A stretch of DNA of 64,000 nt from positions 9,877 to 73,876 of the forward strand of contig NZ_QAJI01000001.1 of the NCBI RefSeq assembly GCF_003852495.1, read 5' to 3'. The notes under the pieces are model-generated. The model did no database searches. It was given only the letters and a program-made list of their open reading frames with translations, and was not told the DNA's origin. A program made the translations under genes and the position numbers. The DNA is from Taibaiella sp. KBW10. GTDB lineage: Bacteria; Bacteroidota; Bacteroidia; Chitinophagales; Chitinophagaceae. Positions 7,715 through 16,837 of the stretch are shown one piece after another. The stretch's first letter is position 1. The number at the start of each line of letters is the position of its first letter.

Positions 7715-8644
7715 ATGACACAGCAACGTATTTTGTTACACACACCGGATCTTCGTTCTGAAGCAAATATGCATACGCTTGTAGAACATAGTACTACCTA
7801 TACGATGCGCGATTGTGAGTTTTCAATTTACGAAACCCACCAGGTCGCCAAAGACATCAAACTACAGTTTAATAATTTGGCCTTTACGGCTATGCTGAGG
7901 GGTAAGAAGGTGATGAAACTGGACAATAAATCGGCTTATTTTGAATACCTGCCGGGAGAAAGTGTATTGGTGGCGCCCGGAGAAACGATGGTGATTGATT
8001 TTCCGGAATCGGATGCGCAACCTTCGCAATGCATTGCCCTGAGTTTAAGTCCCGAATTTGTGGCACAGACCTTGCAATACCTTAATCTGAGGGAAGCCAA
8101 AATAGAGGAGCAAAGCTCCTGGAAGATTGATCAGGAAGACTTTTATCTGTTTAACAGTACTGCATTGGCTTCTGCGACTAATAACATTATGCGTATTGCG
8201 ATGGAGGATAATCTGCAAAAAGATATTATGGCTGATTTTGCCTTAAAGGAATTATTAGTGCGCTTAATGCAGACACAAGCCCGTAAGCTGGTAGAGAACA
8301 ATCAGGAGCGCAAGCAATCGACGAGTCGTCTGGCTTTTGTGATTGAATATATCAAAAACAATTTGCACCAAAAGCTATCGATCGATAATATTGCGAAACT
8401 GGCTTATGTCAGTAAATCTAATTTCTTTAAATTATTCAAACAGGAATTAGGCATTTCGCCCAATGAATATATTTTACAGGAGCGTATTGCCAGAGCGAAG
8501 AATCTGCTTCGCTATAACAATAGTATAAAAGAGGTGGCGTATCAAACCGGCTTTGCTGATACGAATTATTTCACAAAGACCTTTAAGCATTTTGAAGGCA
8601 TTACGCCAAAAAACTATCAAAATGCTTATCTGATGGTCAGTTGA
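7715..8644 (+). CDS. AraC-family transcriptional regulator
   Basis: A 309-residue protein with an N-terminal AraC_N-type sensor domain (about residues 20-190, beta-rich, including PGESVLVAPGETMVIDF) and two C-terminal helix-turn-helix motifs. The HTH part shows IEYIKNNLHQKLSIDNIAKL, YVSKSNFFKLFKQELGISP, and the signature VAYQTGFADTNYFTKTFK followed by HFEGITPKNY. It is transcribed away from the aldehyde dehydrogenase/DUF779 pair, so it is most likely their activator, responding to an alcohol, aldehyde or related molecule. That ligand and target are inferences from position; the family call is firm. Confidence 0.92.
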   Translation: MTQQRILLHTPDLRSEANMHTLVEHSTTYTMRDCEFSIYETHQVAKDIKLQFNNLAFTAMLRGKKVMKLDNKSAYFEYLPGESVLVAPGETMVIDFPESDAQPSQCIALSLSPEFVAQTLQYLNLREAKIEEQSSWKIDQEDFYLFNSTALASATNNIMRIAMEDNLQKDIMADFALKELLVRLMQTQARKLVENNQERKQSTSRLAFVIEYIKNNLHQKLSIDNIAKLAYVSKSNFFKLFKQELGISPNEYILQERIARAKNLLRYNNSIKEVAYQTGFADTNYFTKTFKHFEGITPKNYQNAYLMVS

Positions 8645-8650
8645 TTTTGC

Positions 8651-9370
8651 TTAAGGATAAGCAATAAAATAGTAATTCAATTTCTTATAATATTGTTCTT
8701 TAAACGCCTCGAGCGTAAATGATTTTCCGTTTTGTTGCAACCAGTTTTTCATGGTTGAAATCTTCAGGCCACAATCGGTCAGCAGGCTGTAAATATCTTC
8801 CGGCTTGGTATTATAAAAATCAGAAGCGCCCAGGCCATGTTCAAATATAATGACGGGTTTATGGCGTTTGATCGTATTTACGCCCCCTTTAAGGACGCCT
8901 AATTCTCCCCCTTCCACATCGATTTTGATTAAGTCTATTTTCAAGTCTTGCGGTACGATATTATCCAACAGATCGGTTTGTACTTCTATCGTTGTATCTT
9001 CTTCGTTCTTTTTGTCATACTGTCTTTTCACCAGTCCGCTATAAGCGGGATTGCTGATCACGTAGTTAAAATTGGCTGTACCTTTTTTATCTGTCAGGGC
9101 TACATTTTCCAAACGGCAATGCTTACCGGCAAGGATGGTGGAAAGGTTGTTAAACAGGTCCGGAATCGGCTCAAAACCATAGTGCGTCCCTTTCGGTGCA
9201 TATTTACAGATCAGGGTCAGTATCTCACCCTTATGGCAACCTACATCCAGGGTATTGCTATCGGGTTTACATACTTTTTGAATGATCGCAAGCGTCTGGT
9301 TATCGTACTGCTGATTCTTGGTAAATGCGATGGGTATTTTTTTAATAATAGCTTTTATAAACGCTTTCAT
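8651..9370 (-). CDS. FkbM-family SAM-dependent methyltransferase
   Basis: This 239-residue protein carries a class I SAM-binding fold: LDVGCHKGEILTLICKYAP (motif I), GFEPIPDLF (acidic strand 2), and LIKIDVEGGELGVLKGG, the FkbM signature after strand 4. FkbM enzymes methylate hydroxyl groups on sugars or polyketides. A sugar of a surface glycan or glycolipid is a reasonable substrate here, but nothing nearby identifies it. The gene is convergent with the AraC regulator (6-bp gap) and is not obviously in an operon with its neighbours. Upstream (9371-9467) is short and non-coding. Confidence 0.88.
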   Translation of the reverse strand: MKAFIKAIIKKIPIAFTKNQQYDNQTLAIIQKVCKPDSNTLDVGCHKGEILTLICKYAPKGTHYGFEPIPDLFNNLSTILAGKHCRLENVALTDKKGTANFNYVISNPAYSGLVKRQYDKKNEEDTTIEVQTDLLDNIVPQDLKIDLIKIDVEGGELGVLKGGVNTIKRHKPVIIFEHGLGASDFYNTKPEDIYSLLTDCGLKISTMKNWLQQNGKSFTLEAFKEQYYKKLNYYFIAYP

Positions 9371-9467
9371 CTCTGTAACAAAATTCTAATTGGGAAATGA
9401 GGTAAAACATAAATACTATCCACCAAAGCAGATAGTATTTATATTCATTGGTTTCTTTTGGGCAGAA

Positions 9468-10607
9468 TTATCTTAATAAATTTCTGCTGATCACGATTTT
9501 CTGTACTTCACTGGTACCTTCATATATCTGTGTGATTTTTGCATCACGCATTAAACGTTCTACATGGAATTCTTTTACATAACCGTATCCACCGTGAATC
9601 TGAACGGCTTCATTAGTTACCGTTTGTGCGATTTGAGAGGCAAATAATTTTGCCGTTGCAGAAGCAACATCATAGTTCTCATGCTGATCTTTCAACCAGG
9701 CTGCTTTGATACACAATAAACGAGCCGCTTCTACATCAGTAGCCATATCAGCCAATTTAAAGGCAATCGCCTGATGGTACATGATCTCTTTTCCGAATGC
9801 TTTACGCTCTTTAGAATATTTAGTAGCTAATTCTAATGCACCGCTGGCGATACCCAGTGCCTGAGAGGCAATACCGATACGGCCGCCACTCAACACTTTC
9901 ATCGCAAAGGTGAATCCGAAACCATCTTCACCAATACGGTTTTCTTTTGGCACTTTCACATCCTGGAACATGATCGTATGTGTATCGCTTCCACGAATAC
10001 CCATTTTATTTTCTTTTGCACCTACGGTTACACCTTCCCATGATTTTTCTACGATAAAGGCATTGATGCCTTTATGTCCTTTTTCAATATGGGTTTGTGC
10101 AATTACCAAATAATAGGAAGCAGAATTACCATTGGTAATCCAGTTTTTCACACCATTCAGGATATAATGATCTCCTTTATCTTCTGCAGTTGTACGCTGA
10201 GAAGTGGCATCGGAACCCGCTTCGGGCTCACTCAGCAAGAATGCACCGATTGCTTCTCCGCTGGCCAAAGGCACTAAATATTTTTGTTTTTGCTCTTCGT
10301 TACAGAATTCTTCAATACCCCAGCATACTAAAGAGTTGTTTACACTCATACATACAGAAGCAGAAGCATCTACTTTAGAAATCTCTTCCATAGCCAATAC
10401 ATAAGAAACGGCATCCATACCAGCTCCACCATATTTCGGGTTCACCATCATTCCCATAAAGCCTAACTCCCCTAATTTTTTGATTTGTTCGGTTGGGAAC
10501 TTTTGTAGCTCATCACGTTCTATTACGCCGGGCAACAATTCTGTTTGGGCGAAATCACGAGCGGCTTTTTGGATCATTAACTGCTCTTCTGTAAACTGAA
10601 AATTCAT
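9468..10607 (-). CDS. Acyl-CoA dehydrogenase (short or branched chain type)
   Basis: The 379-residue length is standard for a soluble, FAD-dependent acyl-CoA dehydrogenase that makes the trans-2-enoyl-CoA and passes electrons to ETF. Typical blocks are present: AFLLSEPEAGSDATSQRT (FAD/substrate loop), YILNGVKNWITNG, FGKEIMYHQAIAFKLADMA, and near the C-terminus QIHGGYGYVKEFHVERLMRD and IYEGTSEVQKIVI. The Glu of YEGT is at the position of the catalytic base in the butyryl/short-chain group. Substrate chain length cannot be settled by eye. A TAnnTTTG element lies about 45 bp upstream; the gene appears monocistronic. Confidence 0.93.
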   Translation of the reverse strand: MNFQFTEEQLMIQKAARDFAQTELLPGVIERDELQKFPTEQIKKLGELGFMGMMVNPKYGGAGMDAVSYVLAMEEISKVDASASVCMSVNNSLVCWGIEEFCNEEQKQKYLVPLASGEAIGAFLLSEPEAGSDATSQRTTAEDKGDHYILNGVKNWITNGNSASYYLVIAQTHIEKGHKGINAFIVEKSWEGVTVGAKENKMGIRGSDTHTIMFQDVKVPKENRIGEDGFGFTFAMKVLSGGRIGIASQALGIASGALELATKYSKERKAFGKEIMYHQAIAFKLADMATDVEAARLLCIKAAWLKDQHENYDVASATAKLFASQIAQTVTNEAVQIHGGYGYVKEFHVERLMRDAKITQIYEGTSEVQKIVISRNLLR

Positions 10608-10651
10608 AAAGTATTTTTGTTTAAATTTAATTGCGTCACTTTTTGACGGGA

Positions 10652-10659
10652 CAAAGATA
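10652..10659 (-). promoter_or_regulatory. -7 promoter element of the acyl-CoA dehydrogenase
   Basis: On the minus strand TATCTTTG, an exact TAnnTTTG match, 45 bp before the ATG at 10607. Confidence 0.5.
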
Positions 10660-10707
10660 ATTATTTTGTCTTAATTTCCTCATGATAAATATACCGTTAT
10701 AACAAAA

Positions 10708-10738
10708 GAAAAGAGGCCACAAAATGTAGCCTCTTTTC
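10708..10738 (-). terminator. Terminator after secG
   Basis: Inverted repeat with arms gaaaagaggc (10708-10717) and its complement (10729-10738), followed on the minus strand by a short T-rich stretch. It lies 22 bp past the secG stop. Confidence 0.75.
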
Positions 10739-10760
10739 AAGAATATAGTATACTTATCTC

Positions 10761-11063
10761 CTATTTTGCAGGAGCTTGTTGTTGTGGTTGTTGTTTTTGT
10801 TGCTCTTGTTTTGGTGCTTCTTGTGGTTTGTTTTGGTTAATACCTAAAGAGAAGGTAGACAATACACACAATACCAGGATAACCGCTGCGGTATACCAGG
10901 TACCTTTTTCCATCACGTCGCCGGATTTCTGAACACCCATTACCTGATTACCCATACTTCCGAAAGAACCGGAAAGACCACCGCCCTTTGGCTTTTGAAC
11001 TAAAATAAAAAAGGCTAAAATAGCGCAGGCAAGAATAATTAATATGATATAAAGGCTTGTCAT
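10761..11063 (-). CDS. secG: Preprotein translocase subunit SecG
   Basis: A 100-residue membrane protein with two predicted transmembrane helices (about residues 3-22 and 55-75) joined by the diagnostic loop LVQKPKGGGLSGSFG. SecG stimulates SecYEA-driven protein export through the inner membrane. The C-terminal tail is low in complexity (Gln/Pro/Lys-rich), common for SecG in this phylum. It is the last gene of an lptE-TPR-secG run on the minus strand, beginning only 3 bp after the TPR gene stop, so it is probably co-transcribed. Confidence 0.93.
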   Translation of the reverse strand: MTSLYIILIILACAILAFFILVQKPKGGGLSGSFGSMGNQVMGVQKSGDVMEKGTWYTAAVILVLCVLSTFSLGINQNKPQEAPKQEQQKQQPQQQAPAK

Positions 11064-11066
11064 TGG

Positions 11067-11831
11067 TTATATTTCTTTTTGTAAACTTTCTATTTTTTCA
11101 GCAAAATAAATACTTTTCTCCGGATTTTTCAAACTTAATTTTTTATATATGGCAATTGCCTCCTGTATCTTCCCTTGTTTGGCATAAACAATGGCCATTG
11201 TTTCACTTACAACTGCCTCTTCTCTTGATATAGAATTGACCGCCATCTCGAATACAGAAGCCGGAATTTCATCGTTTTCTTCCTCAATCGCTTCTGCCAT
11301 CTTTTGCTTCTGCCATAAGGCTTTCAATGCTCTTTTTTCTTCTTCTTCTTCCTGCTCTTTATGGGTTTTATGTTGCAAAAACTGTAACCATTCTGTAAAA
11401 CTCATCACCACCAACAGTGACTTATCCGTATCTTCTTCTTTGGCTGCTACCGTAGCCGTTTCTATCTCCGGCAGATCAGAAGATACTGCTATGCCCTGTT
11501 TTGTAAAATAGTCCACGGCACCCAGATCGAAGGTTAACTCCTCCGGTGCCGCGACAGGCTGCTCTACGGCAACATTCACGACAGTGGCCATAGGTGCGGG
11601 CGCGCTCCAGGATAGTGCATCTTTCCAATAATGATACACTACGGGATTGTACCCGTACATCTCCAATAAATCGCGGTTCACAATATTACCCGATTGCCGG
11701 AAATGGGACAGCAGTTGTGCAATGGAAAAGTAAGGATAGGCCTCTTGTATTATCCTGAGCCGGACCTCATCTTCGGGCAGCAGTTTTTGTGGTTCCTGCA
11801 ACCAATTATGTATTTGAATACCTGAAATCAA
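11067..11831 (-). CDS. TPR-like protein between lptE and secG
   Basis: A 254-residue protein without signal peptide or membrane segment. The N-terminus (to about 75) has a conserved-looking segment with IIQEAYPYFSIAQLLS. The middle is acidic and poorly conserved, with a run of glutamates (EEEEEKRALKALW). The C-terminal 50 residues form a single TPR-like helical pair: ETMAIVYAKQGKIQEAIAIYKKLSL, then NPEKSIYFAEKIESL. I know this gene as a Bacteroidota protein of unknown function often beside secG and lptE. Its position suggests a role in envelope or export assembly, but no function can be assigned. It ends 3 bp before secG and starts 13 bp after lptE. Confidence 0.8.
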   Translation of the reverse strand: MISGIQIHNWLQEPQKLLPEDEVRLRIIQEAYPYFSIAQLLSHFRQSGNIVNRDLLEMYGYNPVVYHYWKDALSWSAPAPMATVVNVAVEQPVAAPEELTFDLGAVDYFTKQGIAVSSDLPEIETATVAAKEEDTDKSLLVVMSFTEWLQFLQHKTHKEQEEEEEKRALKALWQKQKMAEAIEEENDEIPASVFEMAVNSISREEAVVSETMAIVYAKQGKIQEAIAIYKKLSLKNPEKSIYFAEKIESLQKEI

Positions 11832-11844
11832 AATGAACTATTTT

Positions 11845-12345
11845 TTACCAGTTTACAAAAGCTTTATTAAAGATATCATCTGCGAGCTGGTTGCCGATAT
11901 CTTCTATAAGTTTATTTTCTACCGACTGTAATTGCTGATTGGCACTAAAGTCCGCAAAGCGGCTAAAGGATTGCTTAAAATTTGCCTTTGGATCCAGTTT
12001 GTTTTTAAATTCGATCTGTACCGTAATGGTCAGCCTGTTTTGCGAGGCCTGTGCCTGCTGTGCATCTCCCAAACCGGAAATACTCACATTATACCCCGTT
12101 ATCGCACCACTGATATCATAATCGGCATCCGTCCCCTGTATGGGGGCTAAGCCGGTTTGAGACAAAATCCTGCTTCTGATCTTTTGGGTCAGCGTAGGAC
12201 TTAAGGTGGGCACCACATTGATAGACGTATTCTGTAAGTTTTGTATATTCATGGTCTTACCGGCAATACTCGCACCGGTAAAGGAATAGACCTTACAACC
12301 TGTCCAAAGGATGCAAGCAAGAATAACTAAGCATATATTTTTCAT
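11845..12345 (-). CDS. lptE: LptE-family LPS-assembly lipoprotein
   Basis: From the ATG at 12345 this is a 166-residue lipoprotein; the nine-residue upstream extension is discarded because the signal peptide begins here (MKNICLVILACILWTGC). LptE plugs the LptD outer-membrane translocon and helps deliver lipopolysaccharide to the surface. The body fits the Bacteroidota LptE (DUF4292-like beta fold): SFTGASIAGKTMNIQ near the start, LTQKIRSRILSQTGL, ISGAITGYNVS and a C-terminal helical LIEDIGNQLADDIFNKAFVNW-type tail. It heads the lptE-TPR-secG operon. Confidence 0.9.
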   Translation of the reverse strand: MKNICLVILACILWTGCKVYSFTGASIAGKTMNIQNLQNTSINVVPTLSPTLTQKIRSRILSQTGLAPIQGTDADYDISGAITGYNVSISGLGDAQQAQASQNRLTITVQIEFKNKLDPKANFKQSFSRFADFSANQQLQSVENKLIEDIGNQLADDIFNKAFVNW

Positions 12346-12439
12346 TGAAGAGTTTGCTGCTTTCTGCAAAAGTATTAAATTATTTGGTTTCCCGGCTTGA
12401 ATACTATGTCCACATCAAATGATTGCTTATCTATTAGGG

Positions 12440-13219
12440 TTATTGAGCCGGCAAATGCCATTGTAAGGTACCAAAGGCATAAGTCGATTCTTGCCCATCG
12501 GCGGTCTCCAGCACCAGCATGCCATCGGCACTTACGGCTTTAACCAGGGCATAAAAGTCTTTTTGGTCTTTCAGATGGGTAAACAGTATCCGCTCGCCCC
12601 TTAGGTACAAATACTCATTATAGGTTTGCAAGGTATTTAAAAACCGAGCGGGGCTGTAATAGATCAGTTCGTTTAGCATACCGGTACGAATGTCATTAAT
12701 CAGCTCGAACAGATCGAAAGACTGTCCGGAAGCCACTTTAAGGGAGGTTGCATTGGGCAATTCCGCAGGAAATCCGGATTGATTTACATTAATCCCGATA
12801 CCAATAATGGCATGCATCCAGTTCATACCCCTGAATACATTTTCCACAAGCACCCCTACTGCCTTTTTGTCATTGATATATATGTCATTAGGCCATTTAA
12901 CAGAAACTTTCCAATAGGGATAGAGTGTGTTAAAATAACGCACCAGTGTTGCCGCTACAATAATGTTGAGGTGTGCGGGAAATTCGGCAAGAGCTTTATT
13001 AGGGTGTACTATCAGACTCATCATAATATTATCGCCCGGCTTTGTTTCCCATTTTTTACCCCGCTGCCCTCTTCCGGCGGTTTGGTCTAAGGCCCAAACG
13101 ACATCACCATGTTGTGCCAATCCGTCTTCAAGAAGTGCGGTGGCATAAATATTGGTACTATCTACTGTAGAAAGATAGTGCAACCAATTTGGATAAGCTT
13201 TAACAGTGTTTATTGACAA
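12440..13219 (-). CDS. birA: Biotin--[acetyl-CoA carboxylase] ligase
   Basis: This single-domain biotin protein ligase activates biotin with ATP and attaches it to carboxylase carrier domains. Landmarks are LSTVDSTN, ALDQTAGRGQRGKKW (biotin/ATP loop GRGQRG), KWPNDIYIN and IIGIGINVNQ. There is no N-terminal repressor HTH. No ATG lies upstream of the core. Frame-compatible TTG codons occur at 13270, 13243 and 13219. I chose 13219 (259 residues) because the 13270 start would leave only 15 bp to the divergent rsfS start; the 5' end is uncertain. Ends near lptE but with a 90-bp gap, so co-transcription is unclear. Confidence 0.88.
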   Translation of the reverse strand: MSINTVKAYPNWLHYLSTVDSTNIYATALLEDGLAQHGDVVWALDQTAGRGQRGKKWETKPGDNIMMSLIVHPNKALAEFPAHLNIIVAATLVRYFNTLYPYWKVSVKWPNDIYINDKKAVGVLVENVFRGMNWMHAIIGIGINVNQSGFPAELPNATSLKVASGQSFDLFELINDIRTGMLNELIYYSPARFLNTLQTYNEYLYLRGERILFTHLKDQKDFYALVKAVSADGMLVLETADGQESTYAFGTLQWHLPAQ

Positions 13220-13285
13220 AAGATTTCTTAATTTTGGACGCAATATAAAAATTTGATTCTTAATTTTCAATTATAAATAATCGTA

Positions 13286-13687
13286 TTGGACAATCAATCA
13301 GGTGCAGCTAAAAAAGCTGTGATAAGAAAAGCTCAACAGAGGGTAACTAGAGACAGCGAAATTTTCAAAACCATCATTTCTGCAATTCAAGACAAAAAAG
13401 GCGAACGCATCATCTCATTAGATCTGAGTAAGATCGATGAAGCGGTGGCCGACTTTTTTATTGTTTGCGATGCGCAAAGCCACATTCAGGTTAAAGCCAT
13501 AGCCAGTCATATCGAAGAGGAAGTACGCAATGTCCTCGGAGAAAAGCCGTACCATGCAGAACCCGGCCAGCAATGGACTTTAGTGGATTATGTAAATGTA
13601 GTCGTGCATGTTTTCCAAACGGAAGAACGTAAATTTTACGACATCGAAAGCTTGTGGTTAGATGCCGACAAACAAGAGCATCAATAA
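13286..13687 (+). CDS. rsfS: Ribosome silencing factor RsfS
   Basis: The 133-residue protein has the RsfS/Iojap core: ISAIQDKKGERIISLDLSKI, ADFFIVCDAQSHIQVKAIA and KPYHAEPGQQWTLVDYVNVV followed by VHVFQTEERKFYDIESLW. RsfS binds ribosomal protein L14 and blocks subunit joining in starvation. The start is a TTG at 13286; no ATG or GTG precedes the conserved core. It is 51 bp ahead of ftsH on the same strand, a common pairing in this phylum. Confidence 0.93.
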   Translation: MDNQSGAAKKAVIRKAQQRVTRDSEIFKTIISAIQDKKGERIISLDLSKIDEAVADFFIVCDAQSHIQVKAIASHIEEEVRNVLGEKPYHAEPGQQWTLVDYVNVVVHVFQTEERKFYDIESLWLDADKQEHQ

Positions 13688-13738
13688 GAGAAGATACCCT
13701 ATCGTACAAAATCCCCCTCTATTAATTTTAGCATAGAC

Positions 13739-15745
13739 ATGGAAGATTATAATAAAAAGAAAACACCTCAGGGTATGAATAATACCCCGGGCAAAAAACC
13801 GAAACCGACGTTCTTCTGGATTTATGGACTTATTTTAGCCATAATCATCGGAATGCAATTTATCAATTTCGGTGGCGGGGAAAGCAAAGAAATTTCGTTC
13901 CTCCAATTCCAAAACCAATTTTTACTTCAGGAGAAAGTAGATAAAGTTGTTATTGTAAACAATCAACTGGCCGAAGTATTTTTAAAAAAAGAGGCCAAAC
14001 CTGCTCAGGACAAAGGGCCAATGGGCATTTTAGGCAAAGAAAACAAATATGATTTTGCATTCAATATTGGCAAGTATGAAGTCTTTAACGACAACTACCA
14101 GGAAGTAATGAAGCAATTGAAAGCAGAAGGCAAACCGGAAGTTCCTGTATTTTTAGAGGACCGCTCCAATCCTTTCAGCTTTTTAACCCAATTGATTTTA
14201 CCTGCAGTAGTATTGGTGGGTCTTTGGGTATTGGTATTCCGTAAAATGGGCAATGGTGCCGGCGGCGGTGCCGGTGGTGGCATTTTCAATATCGGAAAAT
14301 CAAAAGCACAGTTATTTGAAAAAGGTACGATGGTCAACATCACCTTTAACGATGTGGCCGGATTAGATGAAGCAAAAGTGGAGGTTATGGAGATTGTAGA
14401 TTTCCTTAAAAATCCCAAAAAATACACCGCCTTAGGCGGCAAGATTCCTAAAGGAGCCTTATTGGTAGGCCCTCCGGGTACCGGTAAAACCTTATTGGCC
14501 AAAGCAGTTGCCGGTGAAGCACAAGTACCATTCTTCTCTATGTCGGGTTCCGATTTCGTAGAAATGTTTGTGGGTGTAGGTGCTAGCCGCGTAAGAGACT
14601 TGTTTAAACAAGCACGTGAAAAAGCACCATGTATCGTCTTTATTGATGAGATCGATGCGATTGGACGCGCCAGAGGTAAGAATGCGGTAATGAGTAACGA
14701 TGAGCGCGAGAATACCCTAAACCAGATGTTAGTAGAAATGGATGGTTTTAGTGGGGACAGTGGTATCATTATCCTTGCGGCAACCAACAGACCTGATGTA
14801 TTGGATGCAGCTTTATTGCGTCCGGGTCGTTTTGACCGTCAGATTTCTATTGACCTTCCGGATGCGAAAGGACGCGAAAAAATATTTGATGTGCATTTAA
14901 CCCCAATCAAGAAATCTAAAAATCTTGATGTGAAGAAATTAGCCTTACAAACCCCGGGTTTTGCCGGTGCGGATATTGCTAATGTCTGTAACGAAGCCGC
15001 CCTGATCGCTGCCCGTAATGGCAAAACAGAGGTGGATATGCAGGACTTCAATGATGCGATTGACCGTATTATCGGTGGTTTGGAAAAGAAAAATAAGATC
15101 ATCTTACCGGACGAGAAAAAAGTAATTGCCTATCATGAAGCAGGACATGCCGTAGCCGGTTGGTTCCTGGAACATGCCCATCCTTTGGTGAAAGTAACAA
15201 TCGTACCTAGAGGTACTGCAGCTTTAGGTTTTGCGCAATACTTACCCAGAGAAAAATACCTTACCCTTACCCAGGAACTGGAAGATGATATGTGTATGAC
15301 TTTGGGCGGAAGAGCCAGCGAAGAGATCTTCTTTGGCAAAATCTCTACCGGAGCATTAAGCGACCTGCAACAGGTAACGCGTACTGCTTATGCTATGGTG
15401 AGTATATACGGGATGAACGACAAAATCGGTAATATCTCGTTTTACGATCCGCAAAGTGAAGGTAGTTTCCAAAAGCCGTATAGTGAGGAAACAGGTAAAA
15501 TCATTGATCAGGAAGTGAAGATATTATCAGACAAAGCCTACCAAAGAGCAAAAGCCTTACTGGAATCGAAGCGTGCAGAAGTACAATTGATTGCGGAAGA
15601 ATTGCTGAAGAAAGAGGTATTGTTTAAAGATGATTTGGAACGACTGATTGGTAAACGTCCTTATGAAGATGCTCAGGAAGCCAATGTGTTTCCGGTAGAG
15701 CCTACACCTCCAGTGGACGAACCCATAATACCTAATGTAGGTTAA
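13739..15745 (+). CDS. ftsH: ATP-dependent zinc metalloprotease FtsH
   Basis: A 668-residue membrane AAA+ protease, full length. The N-terminus has a transmembrane helix at about residues 24-43, a periplasmic FtsH_ext domain, and a second helix at about 150-170, followed by a Gly-rich linker. Walker A is [13 protein letters not shown] near residue 243, Walker B is [16 protein letters not shown], and the SRH ends in RPGRFDRQI. The zinc site HEAGHAVAG is near residue 465 and the third ligand is in the region around [11 protein letters not shown]. FtsH degrades unassembled membrane proteins and short-lived regulators. The C-terminus is Pro/acidic-rich. It follows rsfS and is closed by a strong terminator. 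Confidence 0.97.
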   Translation: MEDYNKKKTPQGMNNTPGKKPKPTFFWIYGLILAIIIGMQFINFGGGESKEISFLQFQNQFLLQEKVDKVVIVNNQLAEVFLKKEAKPAQDKGPMGILGKENKYDFAFNIGKYEVFNDNYQEVMKQLKAEGKPEVPVFLEDRSNPFSFLTQLILPAVVLVGLWVLVFRKMGNGAGGGAGGGIFNIGKSKAQLFEKGTMVNITFNDVAGLDEAKVEVMEIVDFLKNPKKYTALGGKIPKGALLVGPPGTGKTLLAKAVAGEAQVPFFSMSGSDFVEMFVGVGASRVRDLFKQAREKAPCIVFIDEIDAIGRARGKNAVMSNDERENTLNQMLVEMDGFSGDSGIIILAATNRPDVLDAALLRPGRFDRQISIDLPDAKGREKIFDVHLTPIKKSKNLDVKKLALQTPGFAGADIANVCNEAALIAARNGKTEVDMQDFNDAIDRIIGGLEKKNKIILPDEKKVIAYHEAGHAVAGWFLEHAHPLVKVTIVPRGTAALGFAQYLPREKYLTLTQELEDDMCMTLGGRASEEIFFGKISTGALSDLQQVTRTAYAMVSIYGMNDKIGNISFYDPQSEGSFQKPYSEETGKIIDQEVKILSDKAYQRAKALLESKRAEVQLIAEELLKKEVLFKDDLERLIGKRPYEDAQEANVFPVEPTPPVDEPIIPNVG

Positions 15746-15761
15746 TCTACATAAAACATAT

Positions 15762-15796
15762 AAAAGGGCCGGAAGATTATGTCTTCCGGCCCTTTT
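15762..15796 (+). terminator. Terminator after ftsH
   Basis: Perfect 15-bp stem (15762-15776 and 15782-15796, 5-nt loop) rich in GC at its centre and ending in a T-run; 17 bp past the ftsH stop. Confidence 0.9.
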
Positions 15797-15989
15797 TATG
15801 CATTGTATTTTCTTTGTATGCTGATCATGTGCTTTTGGTCGATTATTACCTAAAATGCAATAGACTATCTATATATAAATATTAAAAATTTAAAAAATAA
15901 AGAGGACGAAATAAACTTTTAAGCCACCCGTATGTCTTATTATTGCACAAAAAAAAAGCAAATTATTTATTTTCGGAAAAATTAATTTT

Positions 15990-16562
15990 ATGAAGAGAAC
16001 CCTACTGACCCTGGCAACCTTGCTTCTTTATTCTTGCAGCCTTATGGCGCAAAGCGGACAAAACAACAACAATAATCGTCCTCCGCAAAGCAACCAAACC
16101 GGTGATCGCGGTTATAGAGAAAACCAAAATGACCGCAACAATAATAATCGTCCTCCGCAAAATAATCAGAACAACGATCGCTATTCATGGGAAACCCAAA
16201 ACGGGGTACGCGGCTGTAATGGCAATTGTCTTTGTGGCGGACAACCCTACAGTGCCTATCAGAGAGTAATGAACGATGCCGATTTCAGAGATGCACTTCT
16301 CGAAATCAATAAACAGTCTTTTGATAAAGACCGTTTGCGCATGGCGCAATTCATTATTGGGAATAACTTTCTATCTTCTGCACAAGTTACCCAGCTGGCA
16401 GAGCGTTTTAGCTTTGAAGATGCCAAAATAGAGTTGCTTAAAAATGCTTATCAAAATTGTGTAGACAAAGGGGTATACTTCAAAGCCGTTAATACCTTAA
16501 ACTTTGGCACCAGCAAGGATAAAGTATGGGACTATATCAACAATTACCGTCCTACACGCTAA
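15990..16562 (+). CDS. Secreted DUF4476 protein
   Basis: A 190-residue protein with a signal peptide (MKRTLLTLATLLLYSCSLMAQ). The next 60 residues are Asn/Gln/Pro-rich and contain two copies of an NNNNRPPQ-type repeat, probably a disordered linker. The C-terminal 90 residues match DUF4476: FDKDRLRMAQFIIGNNFLSS, QVTQLAERFSFEDAKIELLK, and AYQNCVDKGVYFKAVNTL. DUF4476 proteins are common in Bacteroidota, usually secreted, and without a known function. Two Cys pairs (CNGNCLC) lie between linker and domain. It stands alone; a hairpin terminator follows 37 bp after the stop. Confidence 0.85.
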   Translation: MKRTLLTLATLLLYSCSLMAQSGQNNNNNRPPQSNQTGDRGYRENQNDRNNNNRPPQNNQNNDRYSWETQNGVRGCNGNCLCGGQPYSAYQRVMNDADFRDALLEINKQSFDKDRLRMAQFIIGNNFLSSAQVTQLAERFSFEDAKIELLKNAYQNCVDKGVYFKAVNTLNFGTSKDKVWDYINNYRPTR

Positions 16563-16599
16563 AAAACAAAACAGCCACAAGCTGTACACGATACAAAAG

Positions 16600-16639
16600 A
16601 AACAGGATAACTTTATGCTTTATGCAAAGTATCCTGTTT
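16600..16639 (+). terminator. Terminator after the DUF4476 gene
   Basis: Imperfect hairpin with outer arms aaacaggata (16600-16609) and tatcctgttt (16630-16639), inner pairing extending the stem, and a following T-rich tract. Confidence 0.8.
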
Positions 16640-16692
16640 TTCGTCTTTAATGAGGCTCAGTACTAAATCTTTAGTCGCCGGATCGACTAAGA

Positions 16693-16748
16693 GATTTATA
16701 CAGCCTTGATTTTTTGGTGCTACCTTTTGCATCAAGGCAAAAGGTAGC
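16693..16748. repeat. Dispersed hairpin repeat, copy 2
   Basis: Begins with the same 18-bp block as copy 1 (16693-16710 versus 49-66). It is followed by a perfect 12-bp hairpin (arms 16719-16730 and 16737-16748) with loop atcaag, the reverse complement of the loop in copy 1. The stem sequence differs between copies but stays paired. Confidence 0.6.
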
Positions 16749-16837
16749 AATAGTGATAAATAGAAATCAAAATAATAATTAAGTCTTTGTGTCTTAAAAG
16801 CGGATACTCAATTGAAATAATACCTTTATTTTTAGAT

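Noticed and set aside
14095-14787. 230-residue frame antisense to ftsH
   Set aside because: Mirror of the strongly conserved AAA domain; no signal or motif.
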